Assembly (NCBI GenBank): GCA_938038445.1
Contig: CALHRZ010000012.1
Span: 124,001-188,000 of the forward strand
Length of the DNA: 64,000 nucleotides
Direction: 5' to 3'
Source: an uncultured bacterium
GTDB taxonomy: Bacteria > Verrucomicrobiota > Kiritimatiellia > CAIKKV01
In this document: positions 36,722 through 46,577 of the stretch, one piece after another
Layout of the letters: every line of letters starts with the position of its first letter
How positions within the stretch are numbered: the stretch's first letter is position 1
Translations under genes and position numbers: made by a program
Notes under the pieces: generated by a model
The model's input: only the letters and a program-made list of their open reading frames with translations
Told to the model about the DNA's origin: nothing
Database searches by the model: none

Positions 36722-39700
36722 TTATCGCAGCACAATCACGTCCACCGGCAAGGGCACCGTGCAGGCAATCTCCACGGTATTCCCGTTTCGCCTCCACCTC
36801 AAGGGACCGGCCAATGCGCCGAACACTTCCGAAACTTTCCTGTCGGTCTCAACGCGCAAAACGGCCTCCGCCCCATGCCGCTCACTGAAATCGCTCAAGC
36901 ACACCGCCAGTCCCGCAGCATGCTCCACCAAAATCGCCTCCGTCAATGGTTCCGAAAACCAAACCCGACCCCTTCCCGCACCCGCCGCCGCCGGCTTCTC
37001 GATCAACGCACGCCGTGCCGCTTGATAGCCCGTCGGTTTCCGATTCGAGTCGAGCGGTGCGTTTTGCCGATAGAGATGTCCCAACATCACCCCAAACAGA
37101 ATCGCCCGACCCCGCCCTAGCTCGCGCAGCACAACGCCCGCGCCCCCATCGCGGAATCGGCCCAGCACCGCCACCCCTTCAAGAGGATCCAACACCACCT
37201 TCGGCCCCACCACAGGAACAGTAAGAGACGGCGTCCAAGGAGTATCCTCGAGCCGTAGTTCATCGATCGGCTCATGCCCCGAGATTTCCGCAGGAGCGAA
37301 ACTCCCTTGCGAAAGTCCCGTAATCCGCTGCCGCGCCCCAAATAAATGCGCCGCCTCTTCCAACGGATCATCAAACTCATCATAAAGTCCTGTCCCCGCT
37401 TCCGCGATCAAAACGCCGCCATTCTCAACCCAATCGCCCAACGCCCGCAGACCCGCTCGTCTCATGTTAAGCCCTTGGACAAATACAACCCGATACGGCG
37501 CCAACCCTTCCGCAGTCAGGTCCTCTTCGATGATCACATCCGCCGGCAGATGGGAATGCATCAGCGCAAGATAAAGCAGCAAACGGTTGAAATGCGCCCC
37601 CGCCCAGGATCCCCTCCAGAATTCCTGCGTTTGATTGTATAAGACCGCAATGCGAGCCGGCTCCCGCCGACCCTCGGCCAGGATCCGATCGGCCGGACTG
37701 ATCGCCCGGGCAACCCGCCCGATCTGGGGATAAACCGCCGGAATGTGGCTCCAAGTGTCCACCGCCCCCCGGGTGTATTCGGGCCCCCAATCGTAAAAGT
37801 AAAGCAGCGTATGGCCCCGCGCCGCGAGCATCATGGCCTTGCGGTCTACCGATCCCGTCCGCCCCACAATGAAAAACCCCTTCGGCAACCCCCGCTTCCG
37901 TGCCGCGCATTCGACAAGGGCACCATAATAACCGACCGTCTGCACGCCGGCCATTCCTTCCCCACCCAGCCAGTCCTCCCCCCACGCCAACCCAACGCCC
38001 TCGCCCCGCGCCAGCGCAAACCAGTCGGATCCAAACATTTTTCCCGCATGCATGAAGGACCCCGGCGTGTAATTGCACCAGGTAACCGCATTCGGAAAAA
38101 CCCTCCGGATCGCACGACTGTAGCGGGCATAATAGTGGTCGCTCAGTGCCCAATGAAAGAGCCGGCTGAAATAGAACGCGCGCCGCTGAAGACGGCCGGC
38201 ATCCGGCGGCAGCTCATCTAAACAGGGGACCTCACTCCAGTCGGATACCCCAAACAGTTCGAGCCCAACCCCCCGTTCGGCCGCCCGTTCGCGAAGAAAC
38301 GCTTCAAACGCCGCCCGCACATCGGATAGACCATTCACAAACGGCGCGGAGGAAACCGGCCCAATTTCATCGCCCATCTTGACATACTCAACCCGTTCGG
38401 GAACCGGCAGGGGCACCTCTTCCGCCTCCTCGGCACCCGCCTCCAATACCCTTCCGCTGGAGGCGGCCCGTCGTGCCAACGACTGCCTCAGAGCCGTTTC
38501 AACTGTCCGCTCAAAAGTAGGATCAAGCGGATCATGGGTCCCCGACGCATGACCAGGCGACTGGTAATAAGCAAATCCGCCCGGATGCAGCCCATACCGT
38601 TCGGCCCATTCTCCCGCCACCGGCACCAGCCAGTTGAAACCCAGCCGACGCAGTTGGGGAATCAACTCGTCCCAGACCGCCGGCGATGCGCCACACCCCG
38701 TCATGAACTTGATCCGAGAAGGCAGAACCGCTGCCTCGTCAAACCCCGCCTCCCGAATCGCCTCATAAACCGGTGCCAGCATTTCCGATTCATTGCGAAA
38801 GAACCGAACATAATCCGCCGCCCGAACCCCCCAAACCGCCGACACCGCATTCGAGCCCGACTCGACGCGATACGTCCGATGATCGGTCGGCAGGGAATAA
38901 ACCGTCCGCCCACCCCAAACAGGACACCGAATCGCGCGAAGAATCGCATGAGCGTCGGGCCGCCACGCCCATTCGACTTCAACCGTTCCGCCTACCACTC
39001 GCCGCCCGGATACGGCATCCGTCACGGTCAGCAGATCGGTACAGTAGGGGCCTGTGCTGGTCATCGCCTCCGTGGCATCCGTCCAACCCGACCACGTCCC
39101 GACGGGAATCTCCATCTTCCCCTCCTCACTCCGAATCTCCCCGACCGCCCCATAATGCAGCCGCCGAGGAAAATCCGGGCGGTAGTGATACCACTGATAA
39201 CGGATGAAACTCTTGAAACGTACGAACTTCGTTCTTTCATCTCCCCCCACATACCGGTAACGCAGGTAATGACGGGTCAGAGTATTGGCCTCCCGCTCGA
39301 TGTGGCGAGAGGGCCGAAACGTGCGGCTCCGGGTGAGGAACAACGCTTCAACAAGGGGTTTCGAGCCTTCCATAACCTCCACCGCAAACCGGGTCGCCCC
39401 CGCTTTCATGGGAATTTCTTTAAATTCCCATACGACGGAAGGACCCGTGAACGGCAGTTCGCGTTCGGCTTCAGTCTCGAACCGAACCGGCTGTTGTTCC
39501 TCGATCCTGCTGCCGGGAATGGATTCCCACTCGAGGTTCCCAAATTCGAACGTTCCCTCATTGACGCCTGAAAGCACCACGCGAAAAGGGTGGCGGGAAC
39601 CGCGCAACGCCGCATACGAAATCCAAACGCGCCAGGTGTCCTCCTCCGGTACAGCCACCCAGGAAAAAATGGGCGGGGGCTCCGGAACGGCGGGAACCGC

Positions 39701-40018
39701 GCCAAGCCGTTGAGGATACGCCTGCCCCTGCATGATGTTGCCGTATTCGTTCTGCCCGGCCATCGGGGCGGTCCTCCACCCATATGTGCGGCCGCTCTCC
39801 CTGCGCCGCGGATCGGCCGGTTCCACGCCTTCCCATTGGCTCATCAACGTCAGGTGGCTCGACCGAAGACGGTCATAGTCGGTCGTTCCCTTCTTCAGGT
39901 CCCGGGCCAGGTCCGCGAGCAGAGCATCGTCCTTGCCGCCGAGCAGTTCATCAAAAGCGTTCACCTGGCCGGCAAACAGAACGCATAACAGAAACCATTC
40001 AAGGAAGCGGAAGCGCAT
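36722..40018 (-). CDS. Large exported glycoside-hydrolase-like protein
   Basis: A 1098-aa protein with a signal peptide (MRFRFLEWFLLCVLFAGQVNA). A beta-rich N-terminal part (about 60-400) precedes a likely TIM barrel (about 440-800; FMTGCGASPAVWDELIPQLRRLGFNWLVPV, later WCNYTPGSF and GLAWGEDWLGG). It is followed by a flavodoxin-like domain (RIAVLYNQTQEFWRG, then LADWVENGG-type sequence with GGVLIAEAG), as in the trimerisation domain of GH42 beta-galactosidases. I do not assign a GH family. It ends VDVIVLR, weakly like the GTL..IR tails. The start at 40018 overlaps the PQQ gene by 20 bases and follows GAAGGG. Last gene of the sulfatase operon. Confidence 0.78.
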   Translation of the reverse strand: MRFRFLEWFLLCVLFAGQVNAFDELLGGKDDALLADLARDLKKGTTDYDRLRSSHLTLMSQWEGVEPADPRRRESGRTYGWRTAPMAGQNEYGNIMQGQAYPQRLGAVPAVPEPPPIFSWVAVPEEDTWRVWISYAALRGSRHPFRVVLSGVNEGTFEFGNLEWESIPGSRIEEQQPVRFETEAERELPFTGPSVVWEFKEIPMKAGATRFAVEVMEGSKPLVEALFLTRSRTFRPSRHIEREANTLTRHYLRYRYVGGDERTKFVRFKSFIRYQWYHYRPDFPRRLHYGAVGEIRSEEGKMEIPVGTWSGWTDATEAMTSTGPYCTDLLTVTDAVSGRRVVGGTVEVEWAWRPDAHAILRAIRCPVWGGRTVYSLPTDHRTYRVESGSNAVSAVWGVRAADYVRFFRNESEMLAPVYEAIREAGFDEAAVLPSRIKFMTGCGASPAVWDELIPQLRRLGFNWLVPVAGEWAERYGLHPGGFAYYQSPGHASGTHDPLDPTFERTVETALRQSLARRAASSGRVLEAGAEEAEEVPLPVPERVEYVKMGDEIGPVSSAPFVNGLSDVRAAFEAFLRERAAERGVGLELFGVSDWSEVPCLDELPPDAGRLQRRAFYFSRLFHWALSDHYYARYSRAIRRVFPNAVTWCNYTPGSFMHAGKMFGSDWFALARGEGVGLAWGEDWLGGEGMAGVQTVGYYGALVECAARKRGLPKGFFIVGRTGSVDRKAMMLAARGHTLLYFYDWGPEYTRGAVDTWSHIPAVYPQIGRVARAISPADRILAEGRREPARIAVLYNQTQEFWRGSWAGAHFNRLLLYLALMHSHLPADVIIEEDLTAEGLAPYRVVFVQGLNMRRAGLRALGDWVENGGVLIAEAGTGLYDEFDDPLEEAAHLFGARQRITGLSQGSFAPAEISGHEPIDELRLEDTPWTPSLTVPVVGPKVVLDPLEGVAVLGRFRDGGAGVVLRELGRGRAILFGVMLGHLYRQNAPLDSNRKPTGYQAARRALIEKPAAAGAGRGRVWFSEPLTEAILVEHAAGLAVCLSDFSERHGAEAVLRVETDRKVSEVFGALAGPLRWRRNGNTVEIACTVPLPVDVIVLR

Positions 40019-41816
40019 AGACAAACCCTTCGTCATCCGCCGTCAACACCAGCGTCCCCCGTTCCACCGTCAGAGGATCGCCCGTCTGCCACTCGGCCGG
40101 CGCCTCACGGGCGATCAAAAGACCATCGCGAAGCAAGGCGCCGAAGTGCATCTCCCGCAAAGGAGCCGTCTCGGGCAGTCGGAGTAAAACAAGCCGCCCC
40201 CGGCGTCCGGTCCAAACCGCAAGGGAGTCGGATACCACAGCAAATCCCGCGGCGGGTTCGCCGGCCCGCCATTCTGCAGTCCATGAACCCGTCGCGACCT
40301 CCAGCCGACCTACCCAACCCGAGCGGTCAGCCGCAAGCAAGGATCCCCCCACGCCGTATAGTCCTCCCGCCAGCAGGGTGTCCGGCGCCTGGACCCGCCA
40401 ACGCCGCTCTCCCTCGCGCGCACCGAAAGCCATCAGCACCCCTTCCCGCGAGGTCCCGATCAGCAAATCCCCATCAAGAAACAAAGGACCGATCCACCGT
40501 GCGGACTCCAACGCGCGCCAAACCTCGTGCCCATCGCTTTCTCGCCAGCAGACCATTTCGCCGGCTTCATTCCCCGCCCACACCCACCCATCGCGGACCG
40601 TCGGCCCTGCCGTCCATTCCCCCGCCCCCCGCGCGCTCCAAACGGTTTCGTTTCTCTTTCCGCCAATGGCCTTGAGCGTCTCGCCCTCGGCCACAAACAC
40701 CTGATCCTCCCTCCCCCTCGCTACGCTCCATGGCCACAACCCCGATGCGGCGGAACCCCGGCTCCCAACCCCCGTTTCGATATGAATGCGCTCATAGCTC
40801 GGCTGATATTGGAAAAGGAGAGCGCCGCCATCCGCTTCCACGCGAAACCCATACCGCGGTCTGTACCGTTCCGGCTTCGGCCGTTCCCAACGACGAACTC
40901 CTTCCACTACGCTCCAGCATTCAAGTGCACCGTTTTGGTCCAAATAAATTCGGTCCTCTCGCCACCCGAGCAAATCGCCCCCCGCCGGATTGAGCGCCAT
41001 AAATAAAATGCGTTCATCCCCCCACTGAATGGCAGCACGTAACATCCGTTCCAGGTACCCGAATAGAGATTCACGATGCGCCCGCGCCGCCACCCTCCGG
41101 ACGGCTCCCCGCCCGTCGCGCATCTCGAGCGCTAACCGATACCCCTCCGGCAGCCGAGCCCCCCGTAGGGTCAAGTCCTGTTCGGCTTGACCCCGAACCG
41201 GCTGGAATCCTTGTCGCAGGGCCGCCGCAACAAAAAGCGCCCGCATTCCTTCCCGCTCAGCAGGCGTCAAGGACATCCCTTCGAGGTTCTCCGCCTCCCC
41301 CATCCGAAGGGAAACCGGGCAACCAACGGTTCCGGAAAGGAGGCGATTCGACCACGCACGCCCAAAATCAGCCGCCAGTTCGATCCCCGCATTTCGGTCA
41401 ATCTGCCGATCGCCCGGTGGAATGTTTTCCGGATAGATACCCTGGGTATCATACTGCCGGGCCGGCCGACGGACTGCTACCGCAGGATCACCCGCTGCAT
41501 TAAAACCAAAGGCCAGCCAATCCGTCCGCGCGCCAAAATGGACCGCCACCAGCGCAATCTTTTCTTGCGGTTTTCCTTCCGGCAGCGGATCGTCCCACAA
41601 AGCCCGAGGAAGGGATTTTTCTTCTCGCGCCGCAAAGCCGGAACGGCCATCAAGTCGACTGATAAAGGCCGCTGCGCCCGCCCGCAGATCGCGCTGGGCA
41701 ACCTCTGCCCCCACGGAGAAAAGAGATACGCGAAATGCGGCAGGTTCCTCGGCACCTTGCACCCCGAGAAAGCCGAAAAAAGGCGCCAGAAGAACAAAAC
41801 GTCTCAATCGGTTCAT
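39999..41816 (-). CDS. Exported PQQ-like beta-propeller protein
   Basis: A 605-aa protein with a signal peptide (MNRLRRFVLLAPFFGFLGVQGAE). The first about 260 residues are unassigned. The second half is a PQQ-type propeller of short blades, for example GWVWAGNEAGEMVCWRESDG, LLIGTSREGVLMAFGAREG and LAADRSGWVGRLEVATGSW, without cofactor-binding residues I can identify. The start ATG overlaps the sulfatase stop as ATGA (41813-41816). It is placed between a sulfatase and a GH-like protein, so it may be a periplasmic scaffold or sensor; function unknown. Confidence 0.82.
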   Translation of the reverse strand: MNRLRRFVLLAPFFGFLGVQGAEEPAAFRVSLFSVGAEVAQRDLRAGAAAFISRLDGRSGFAAREEKSLPRALWDDPLPEGKPQEKIALVAVHFGARTDWLAFGFNAAGDPAVAVRRPARQYDTQGIYPENIPPGDRQIDRNAGIELAADFGRAWSNRLLSGTVGCPVSLRMGEAENLEGMSLTPAEREGMRALFVAAALRQGFQPVRGQAEQDLTLRGARLPEGYRLALEMRDGRGAVRRVAARAHRESLFGYLERMLRAAIQWGDERILFMALNPAGGDLLGWREDRIYLDQNGALECWSVVEGVRRWERPKPERYRPRYGFRVEADGGALLFQYQPSYERIHIETGVGSRGSAASGLWPWSVARGREDQVFVAEGETLKAIGGKRNETVWSARGAGEWTAGPTVRDGWVWAGNEAGEMVCWRESDGHEVWRALESARWIGPLFLDGDLLIGTSREGVLMAFGAREGERRWRVQAPDTLLAGGLYGVGGSLLAADRSGWVGRLEVATGSWTAEWRAGEPAAGFAVVSDSLAVWTGRRGRLVLLRLPETAPLREMHFGALLRDGLLIAREAPAEWQTGDPLTVERGTLVLTADDEGFVYALPLP

Positions 41817-43120
41817 CCTTCGATCCGGCGAGGGGGCTTACTCGGTGAAAGATCGTCTGGATCGTTTACCGCCGCGCCCACAGGCGCCGGCACGGGGCCA
41901 TTCAAAAGCGGATCGTTCGTCTCCCGCATCCAGCGTTCGAGACGCCCGCGCAGCTCGGACAAAATCGCCGCGCAGGCCGGATCAGCCGCCCGGTTCCGCA
42001 TCTCATGCGGATCCAGCGCAAGGTCGTAAAGCGATTCCTCCTCGTGCGTCATCTCCCCCCAACCGTGCTCCAGCATCCAGGTTTTCGAAGGGCTGTCGTC
42101 GCAGTTGCAAAGGACGGGACGCCTTCGGCCGCCGAACCGGCGGATGTACTTCCACCGTTTGGTCCGCACGGCGCGCATGGGCTCGTAGGCCGCGTGATAG
42201 GTGACCTCCGCGTACAGCGCCTCCCGGATTTCCGAGACCTTCTTTTTCAACAGCGGAACCAAGGAACGCCCCTGCACCCAGGGCGGAATTTCCAACCCCA
42301 ACAGTTCGCAAAGCGTCGGATAGAGATCCACGTGTGAAACCAGGGCATCCTCGATCCGCCCTCGTTCAAAACAATCGCTCCATTCCCCTTCCCGAGGGCC
42401 GCGCATCAAAAGCAGAACGCCAATTCCGTGATCCGTCAAATTGCACTTCATGCGCGGAAACGCAATGCCGTGGTCGGTCGTCGCAACAACCAGCGTATGC
42501 CGGTCCAACCCGTGTCGGGCCAGGGCCGCCAACACAACACCCACACGCCGATCCAGTTCGCGAGCCGCTGTTTTGAAAGCGGCCATGTCCTTCCGAATTT
42601 CGGAAACATCCGGCAGAGGGAGGGGCGGCTGGCTGTACCCCTCCATCAGATCGGAAGCCGGTGCCGGGAAGGGCCGATGGGTCAGTCCAAACCCGACGGA
42701 AAGAAAGAAGGGCCCCCGCGGGTTGGACCCGAGAAAGGCCGCCGCATCTTCCTCGGGATTTGGACTTTTGAATGTCTGCACATACCCGAGTCGCGCGCCG
42801 GCATCGGGCCCGTGCCCCTCATGCTGCACACCGCAAAGAACCGTGAGAATGCCGTTTCGTTTCAGAAACGCCGCCAGATGTTGGACAGGATCCGCCAACG
42901 AAAAACCGCGGTGTGCCAATCCGATCATTCCGCACGAATGAGGGGATTGGCCCGTCAAAAGCGCAGCCCGACTCGGGGAACACGTAGGACCGGCGCAAAA
43001 CGCCTGCCGAAAAAGAACGCCTTCCTCCGCCAGAAATTGAAGATGCGGCGTCGGAACGGCATGCCCATAAGGCTGAATATACCGCCCCGTATCGTGAGAA
43101 TGAAGGTAAAGAATGTTCAT
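41813..43120 (-). CDS. Formylglycine-dependent sulfatase (sulfoglucosamine sulfohydrolase-like)
   Basis: Type I sulfatase of 435 aa. The maturation motif is CSPSR (Cys47, Arg51) within GPTCSPSRAALLTG. The general layout (HSHDTGRYIQPYGH at the metal end, VVATTDHGIAFPRMKCNLTDHGIGV later) resembles heparan N-sulfatases. No signal peptide is visible with the chosen start, the ATG at 43120 that overlaps the esterase stop as ATGA. Together with the sialate O-acetylesterase it points to trimming of sulfated, acetylated glycans. Confidence 0.93.
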   Translation of the reverse strand: MNILYLHSHDTGRYIQPYGHAVPTPHLQFLAEEGVLFRQAFCAGPTCSPSRAALLTGQSPHSCGMIGLAHRGFSLADPVQHLAAFLKRNGILTVLCGVQHEGHGPDAGARLGYVQTFKSPNPEEDAAAFLGSNPRGPFFLSVGFGLTHRPFPAPASDLMEGYSQPPLPLPDVSEIRKDMAAFKTAARELDRRVGVVLAALARHGLDRHTLVVATTDHGIAFPRMKCNLTDHGIGVLLLMRGPREGEWSDCFERGRIEDALVSHVDLYPTLCELLGLEIPPWVQGRSLVPLLKKKVSEIREALYAEVTYHAAYEPMRAVRTKRWKYIRRFGGRRRPVLCNCDDSPSKTWMLEHGWGEMTHEEESLYDLALDPHEMRNRAADPACAAILSELRGRLERWMRETNDPLLNGPVPAPVGAAVNDPDDLSPSKPPRRIEG

Positions 43121-45096
43121 CGTGTTTTGCTTTTCCGGCGCCGTCCACCCTGCGAGTCGGACATCCACTGACCATAAGGAATCGGGATTTCAAACGAAGA
43201 AGCCGGAAGTCCGGTGCTTCCATAAAGATTACAGGCCGGATTGTCCGCCCAGGCATAACGAATCCATTTCGGTTCCGCAATTCGCGGCGCGCGCAACACG
43301 ATGCAATCCGCCCCTTGAATGTGCGCCTTGGCCCAGACAAAGACCCGATCGGATCCTGCAAGGGCGAATCCCACAACCGGTCGGTCCTCGGGGGTCCGCA
43401 GCCGGCGCCCGACCGGGCTGAACCGAACCACTACCCCTTCGTCGCTTTTCCAGGCTGAAACGGGAAGCGGACTGGATCCCACGAATTCCGGCTTTCCGTA
43501 GTCCAGGGCAAGCGCGCACGCGGCAAGGCGGCGGCCCACGTCCTGTTTGTTCTTCGGATGGATATCGCCCGCTTCCCCAATGTCGAGCGCTACCGCCATC
43601 CCCGTGCGAGGCACCCGCTCGAGCGTCAGCCGCTGCGCCTCCCGTAATTCGGCCCAATGACTCTCAACCGGAGTTTTCGGCCGGCTTTGGAAATTGGCCA
43701 ACTGGACGAAGTAAAAGGGAAGCTCCTCCTGCCCGAATTGGCTCCGCCAATCCCGAATGAGCGCCGGAAACAGCGTCCGATACTCGTCCGCCCGTGCGAC
43801 ATTTGATTCGCCTTGATACCAGAGAAAGCCGCGAAGAGCATAAGGGACATGCGGCGCAATCATGCCGTTATAAAGAACTGTCGGGGTGTTGGGAACGCCT
43901 TCGCCATACGTCGCAACCGGCGGAGCCGTCGGCGTCTTCCCGAAATTGCGTTCGATCCGAAACCGCCATTTCCCATCCAATCGGATCCGCTCGGAAGACG
44001 GCGCGCCAATCGGAGCAATCCACATCTGGTCGGCAGGCCCAATCATCCCCCCTTGATAGATTTCGCTGAAGACGCGAACCGCGACAACGGATCGGCCTGG
44101 CCGGACCTCGTCGCCCGACACCGTATACATCCGCGGCGTCTTCCACGCGTTCGGATCGTCCTCCATCCCATACGTACCCAAAAAACGGCCGTTGAAATAT
44201 GTGTAATCCCGCTTGTCGCATGCGCCGATGTGAAGTTCCAGGTCCCGGCCGGCCCAGGCGGCGGGAATTTCAATTTCCCGCCGAAACCAAAAGACCCCGC
44301 TGAAATCATAACCGGCGGCCTGCCATCCCGTGGGCAACTCCATCACCGGCCAGTCCGTGTCCGAAAAATCCGGCCTCTGCCATCCCTCACGCTCGCCTTC
44401 ATTCCCAGGATCTTTGGGAATGGACTGTTCCCACGCTTTGACCGCCTCCTCGATCTCTCGACGCTTCCGTTCACCCTCAGGGCCAAGGAACCGATCAAGA
44501 TTCTCAACATAGACGCGCAACGACGGTTCCCTCTGCAACCCCACCCGACTGACCCAGGCTTCGGCCACCGTCCCGCCCCAAGAACTGTGAATCAGACCGA
44601 CCGGAACTCCGAGTCGCCGGTGAATCTCCCGCCCGAAAAAGTATGCCGCGGCAGAAAATTGACCGACCGTATCCGGACTGCACACCTTCCAAACCCCCTC
44701 GACTTCCTCCCGAGGCTTCACTGTGGCAACGCGCGCCGTGTTAAACATGCGGATTCCAGGAAAACGGCTCTTCGCAATCTCCTGCTCGGCATAAAGACAG
44801 GACTGGACGACCATTCCCATGTTGGACTGACCCGAACAAAGCCAGACCTCGCCGATAAGGATGTCCCTCACCACCTGTTCCGCTGCACCGCAACGCGCCC
44901 GCAATTCGAAGGGACCACCCGCCCGCTGGGGCGGTAACACCACCCGCCATCGGCCCGACGCGTCCGCCTTCGTCCGCGCCTTGCTCCGCCCCAAGGTCAC
45001 TTCGACCGTTCCCCCCGGTTTTGCCCACCCCCAGATCGGAAGGGGTTTCTCGCGCTGCAGTACCCCATGATCCTTGAATAAACTCGCCAGTTTCAT
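43117..45096 (-). CDS. Sialate O-acetylesterase-like SGNH hydrolase
   Basis: A 659-aa esterase. The SGNH block I is EVWLCSGQSNMGM with nucleophile Ser91; block III appears as GFLWYQGESN and the Asp-x-x-His pair as GEAGDIHPKN. A sugar-binding-like jelly roll is inserted at about residues 225-385 (GVFWFRREIEIPAAW, DYTYFNGRFLG), as in the long form of the family. It probably removes O-acetyl groups from sialic acid or other sugars. There is no clear signal peptide. It heads the sulfatase-PQQ-GH set and follows the outer-membrane protein gene by 19 bases. Confidence 0.92.
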   Translation of the reverse strand: MKLASLFKDHGVLQREKPLPIWGWAKPGGTVEVTLGRSKARTKADASGRWRVVLPPQRAGGPFELRARCGAAEQVVRDILIGEVWLCSGQSNMGMVVQSCLYAEQEIAKSRFPGIRMFNTARVATVKPREEVEGVWKVCSPDTVGQFSAAAYFFGREIHRRLGVPVGLIHSSWGGTVAEAWVSRVGLQREPSLRVYVENLDRFLGPEGERKRREIEEAVKAWEQSIPKDPGNEGEREGWQRPDFSDTDWPVMELPTGWQAAGYDFSGVFWFRREIEIPAAWAGRDLELHIGACDKRDYTYFNGRFLGTYGMEDDPNAWKTPRMYTVSGDEVRPGRSVVAVRVFSEIYQGGMIGPADQMWIAPIGAPSSERIRLDGKWRFRIERNFGKTPTAPPVATYGEGVPNTPTVLYNGMIAPHVPYALRGFLWYQGESNVARADEYRTLFPALIRDWRSQFGQEELPFYFVQLANFQSRPKTPVESHWAELREAQRLTLERVPRTGMAVALDIGEAGDIHPKNKQDVGRRLAACALALDYGKPEFVGSSPLPVSAWKSDEGVVVRFSPVGRRLRTPEDRPVVGFALAGSDRVFVWAKAHIQGADCIVLRAPRIAEPKWIRYAWADNPACNLYGSTGLPASSFEIPIPYGQWMSDSQGGRRRKSKTR

Positions 45097-45115
45097 CGTT
45101 CCTTTTCTCCAGAGG

Positions 45116-45625
45116 TTAGAAGGATAACCGCACGGCCCCGCCTAAAAAAACGGTGTCCGTATCAAAATCCTTATCTTCTTCCTTCAAGTCCGCCCATTCA
45201 TTGAAACGATATTGGGCGGCAATTTCCAAATGAACATGGGGGAACAGTTCCCAATTCACACCCCCTTTCAAAACATAAAAGGGCTGGTCGGCAAAGGAAG
45301 AGTCGGCATACGCAATTCCGATGCCGCCCCCCACGAAAAATCCCCTTCCGATGAACAACAGCCCATGGGGCGAGTAACTGTTTTCTCCGAAACGATCGGG
45401 AAGAATGTCCACCGCGAGTTCTAACCCGAATAGAGCCGGCTGATACTGATAGGAGACGACATAAGCCAGACTGCTGCGATCCCATTCCTTGTTTTCCGGA
45501 ATATCCTTCAGTGATACCCAGTAGGTTACCCCTCCCCCCACCCGATGCATGGACTCCTCCTTGGACAGTGCCCGGGACAACAAAACCAAAAACAACATGC
45601 ACACTGCATAAATCAATCGTTTCAT
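45116..45625 (-). CDS. Small outer-membrane beta-barrel protein
   Basis: A 169-aa exported protein with a signal peptide (MKRLIYAVCMLFLVLLSRALS). Alternating strands follow (SLAYVVSYQYQPALFGLELAVDILPD, HGLLFIGRGFFVGGGIGIAYAD, HVHLEIAAQYRFNEW) and the protein ends FLGGAVRLSF, a C-terminal Phe typical of BAM substrates. The size suggests an 8-stranded OmpA/OmpX-type barrel. The start at 45625 has AAAGGGA upstream; the longer track ORF runs into the epimerase gene. It sits between sugar-nucleotide genes and glycan-hydrolysis genes. Confidence 0.8.
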   Translation of the reverse strand: MKRLIYAVCMLFLVLLSRALSKEESMHRVGGGVTYWVSLKDIPENKEWDRSSLAYVVSYQYQPALFGLELAVDILPDRFGENSYSPHGLLFIGRGFFVGGGIGIAYADSSFADQPFYVLKGGVNWELFPHVHLEIAAQYRFNEWADLKEEDKDFDTDTVFLGGAVRLSF

Positions 45626-45635
45626 TTTAATCCCT

Positions 45636-46577
45636 TTAGGAACGAACCTTCTGTCGCCATTTCCATAGACGCGCCAGCCCTTCCGACAGCGGTACCTCCG
45701 CCTCAAAGCCGAGAACGGCCCGCGCGCGCGCCATGTCGGCGCGCGAATGCTTCACATCCCCCGGCCGCGCTGAAGCAAAGCGGGGAACAACCTCCCGCCC
45801 TGCCGCCCGCGCAAGCACCTCGAGAAGCTCCAACAGCGTTACGGAATGCCCGGTCCCAATGTTGAATACCGCTCCTGGCTCCAGATGGGGAGCGCGGAGC
45901 GCCAGCAGATTCGCCCGCACGACATCGCCCACGTAAATAAAATCGCGGCTCTGCTCCCCATCCCCGAAAATGATGGGCGTTTCCCCGGCAACCAAAGACT
46001 CCACAAATCGGGAAATCACCCCCGAGTACATCGAACGGGGATCCTGCCGGGGTCCATAAACATTAAAGTACCGGAGAGAGGCGGTTTCCAAACCCCCCAT
46101 TCGTGCATAAGCCCGTAGGTATTGTTCGGCCGCCACCTTGGTCGCTCCATAGGGCGACTCGGGTTCAGGTACCATCGTTTCCCGCTTGGGCAGTTCCGGA
46201 TTGTTGCCATAGGCAGCCGCTGTGCCCGCCATCACCACGCGATGGACCCCCGCCGCACGAGCGGCCTCGAGAATGTTCAGCGTGCCCACCAGATTGATCT
46301 CGTGGCATTCTCTCGGCCGCTCCATGGAAAACGGCACACTGACCATCGCCGCCTCATGTAACACCCCGTCCACATCCTTCATCGCCCGAAGAACCGCCTC
46401 CCGATCCCGAACATCGGCCTCAACCCACTCAAAAGCCCCCTGCACCGACGCGAGATTCTCTCGCCGACCCGTGGACAGGTTATCCAAAACCCGCACCTCG
46501 TACCCTTTGTCCAAAAGGGCTTCAACAAGGTGAGAACCAATGAAACCCGCTCCACCCGTCACCAATACCCGCCTCAT
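45636..46577 (-). CDS. NAD-dependent UDP-sugar 4-epimerase-like protein
   Basis: Extended SDR of 313 aa. The NAD loop is [10 protein letters not shown] (residues 7-16), the catalytic Tyr/Lys are in [11 protein letters not shown], and [20 protein letters not shown] is typical of GalE/WbpP-like UDP-glucose or UDP-GlcNAc epimerases. The ATG at 46577 overlaps the rmlB stop as ATGA and follows GAGGAGAGG. Coupled to rmlB, it likely supplies sugars for surface polysaccharide; the exact substrate is not determined. Confidence 0.9.
   Translation of the reverse strand: MRRVLVTGGAGFIGSHLVEALLDKGYEVRVLDNLSTGRRENLASVQGAFEWVEADVRDREAVLRAMKDVDGVLHEAAMVSVPFSMERPRECHEINLVGTLNILEAARAAGVHRVVMAGTAAAYGNNPELPKRETMVPEPESPYGATKVAAEQYLRAYARMGGLETASLRYFNVYGPRQDPRSMYSGVISRFVESLVAGETPIIFGDGEQSRDFIYVGDVVRANLLALRAPHLEPGAVFNIGTGHSVTLLELLEVLARAAGREVVPRFASARPGDVKHSRADMARARAVLGFEAEVPLSEGLARLWKWRQKVRS

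Noticed and set aside
40019-40070. ERGTLVLT near the C-terminus of the PQQ protein (39999) resembling the GTL..IR tail, with WQTGDP before it as WQSGDP in 33546
   Set aside because: It lies about 20 residues from the end, lacks the terminal Ile-Arg, and fits a propeller strand; probably coincidence.
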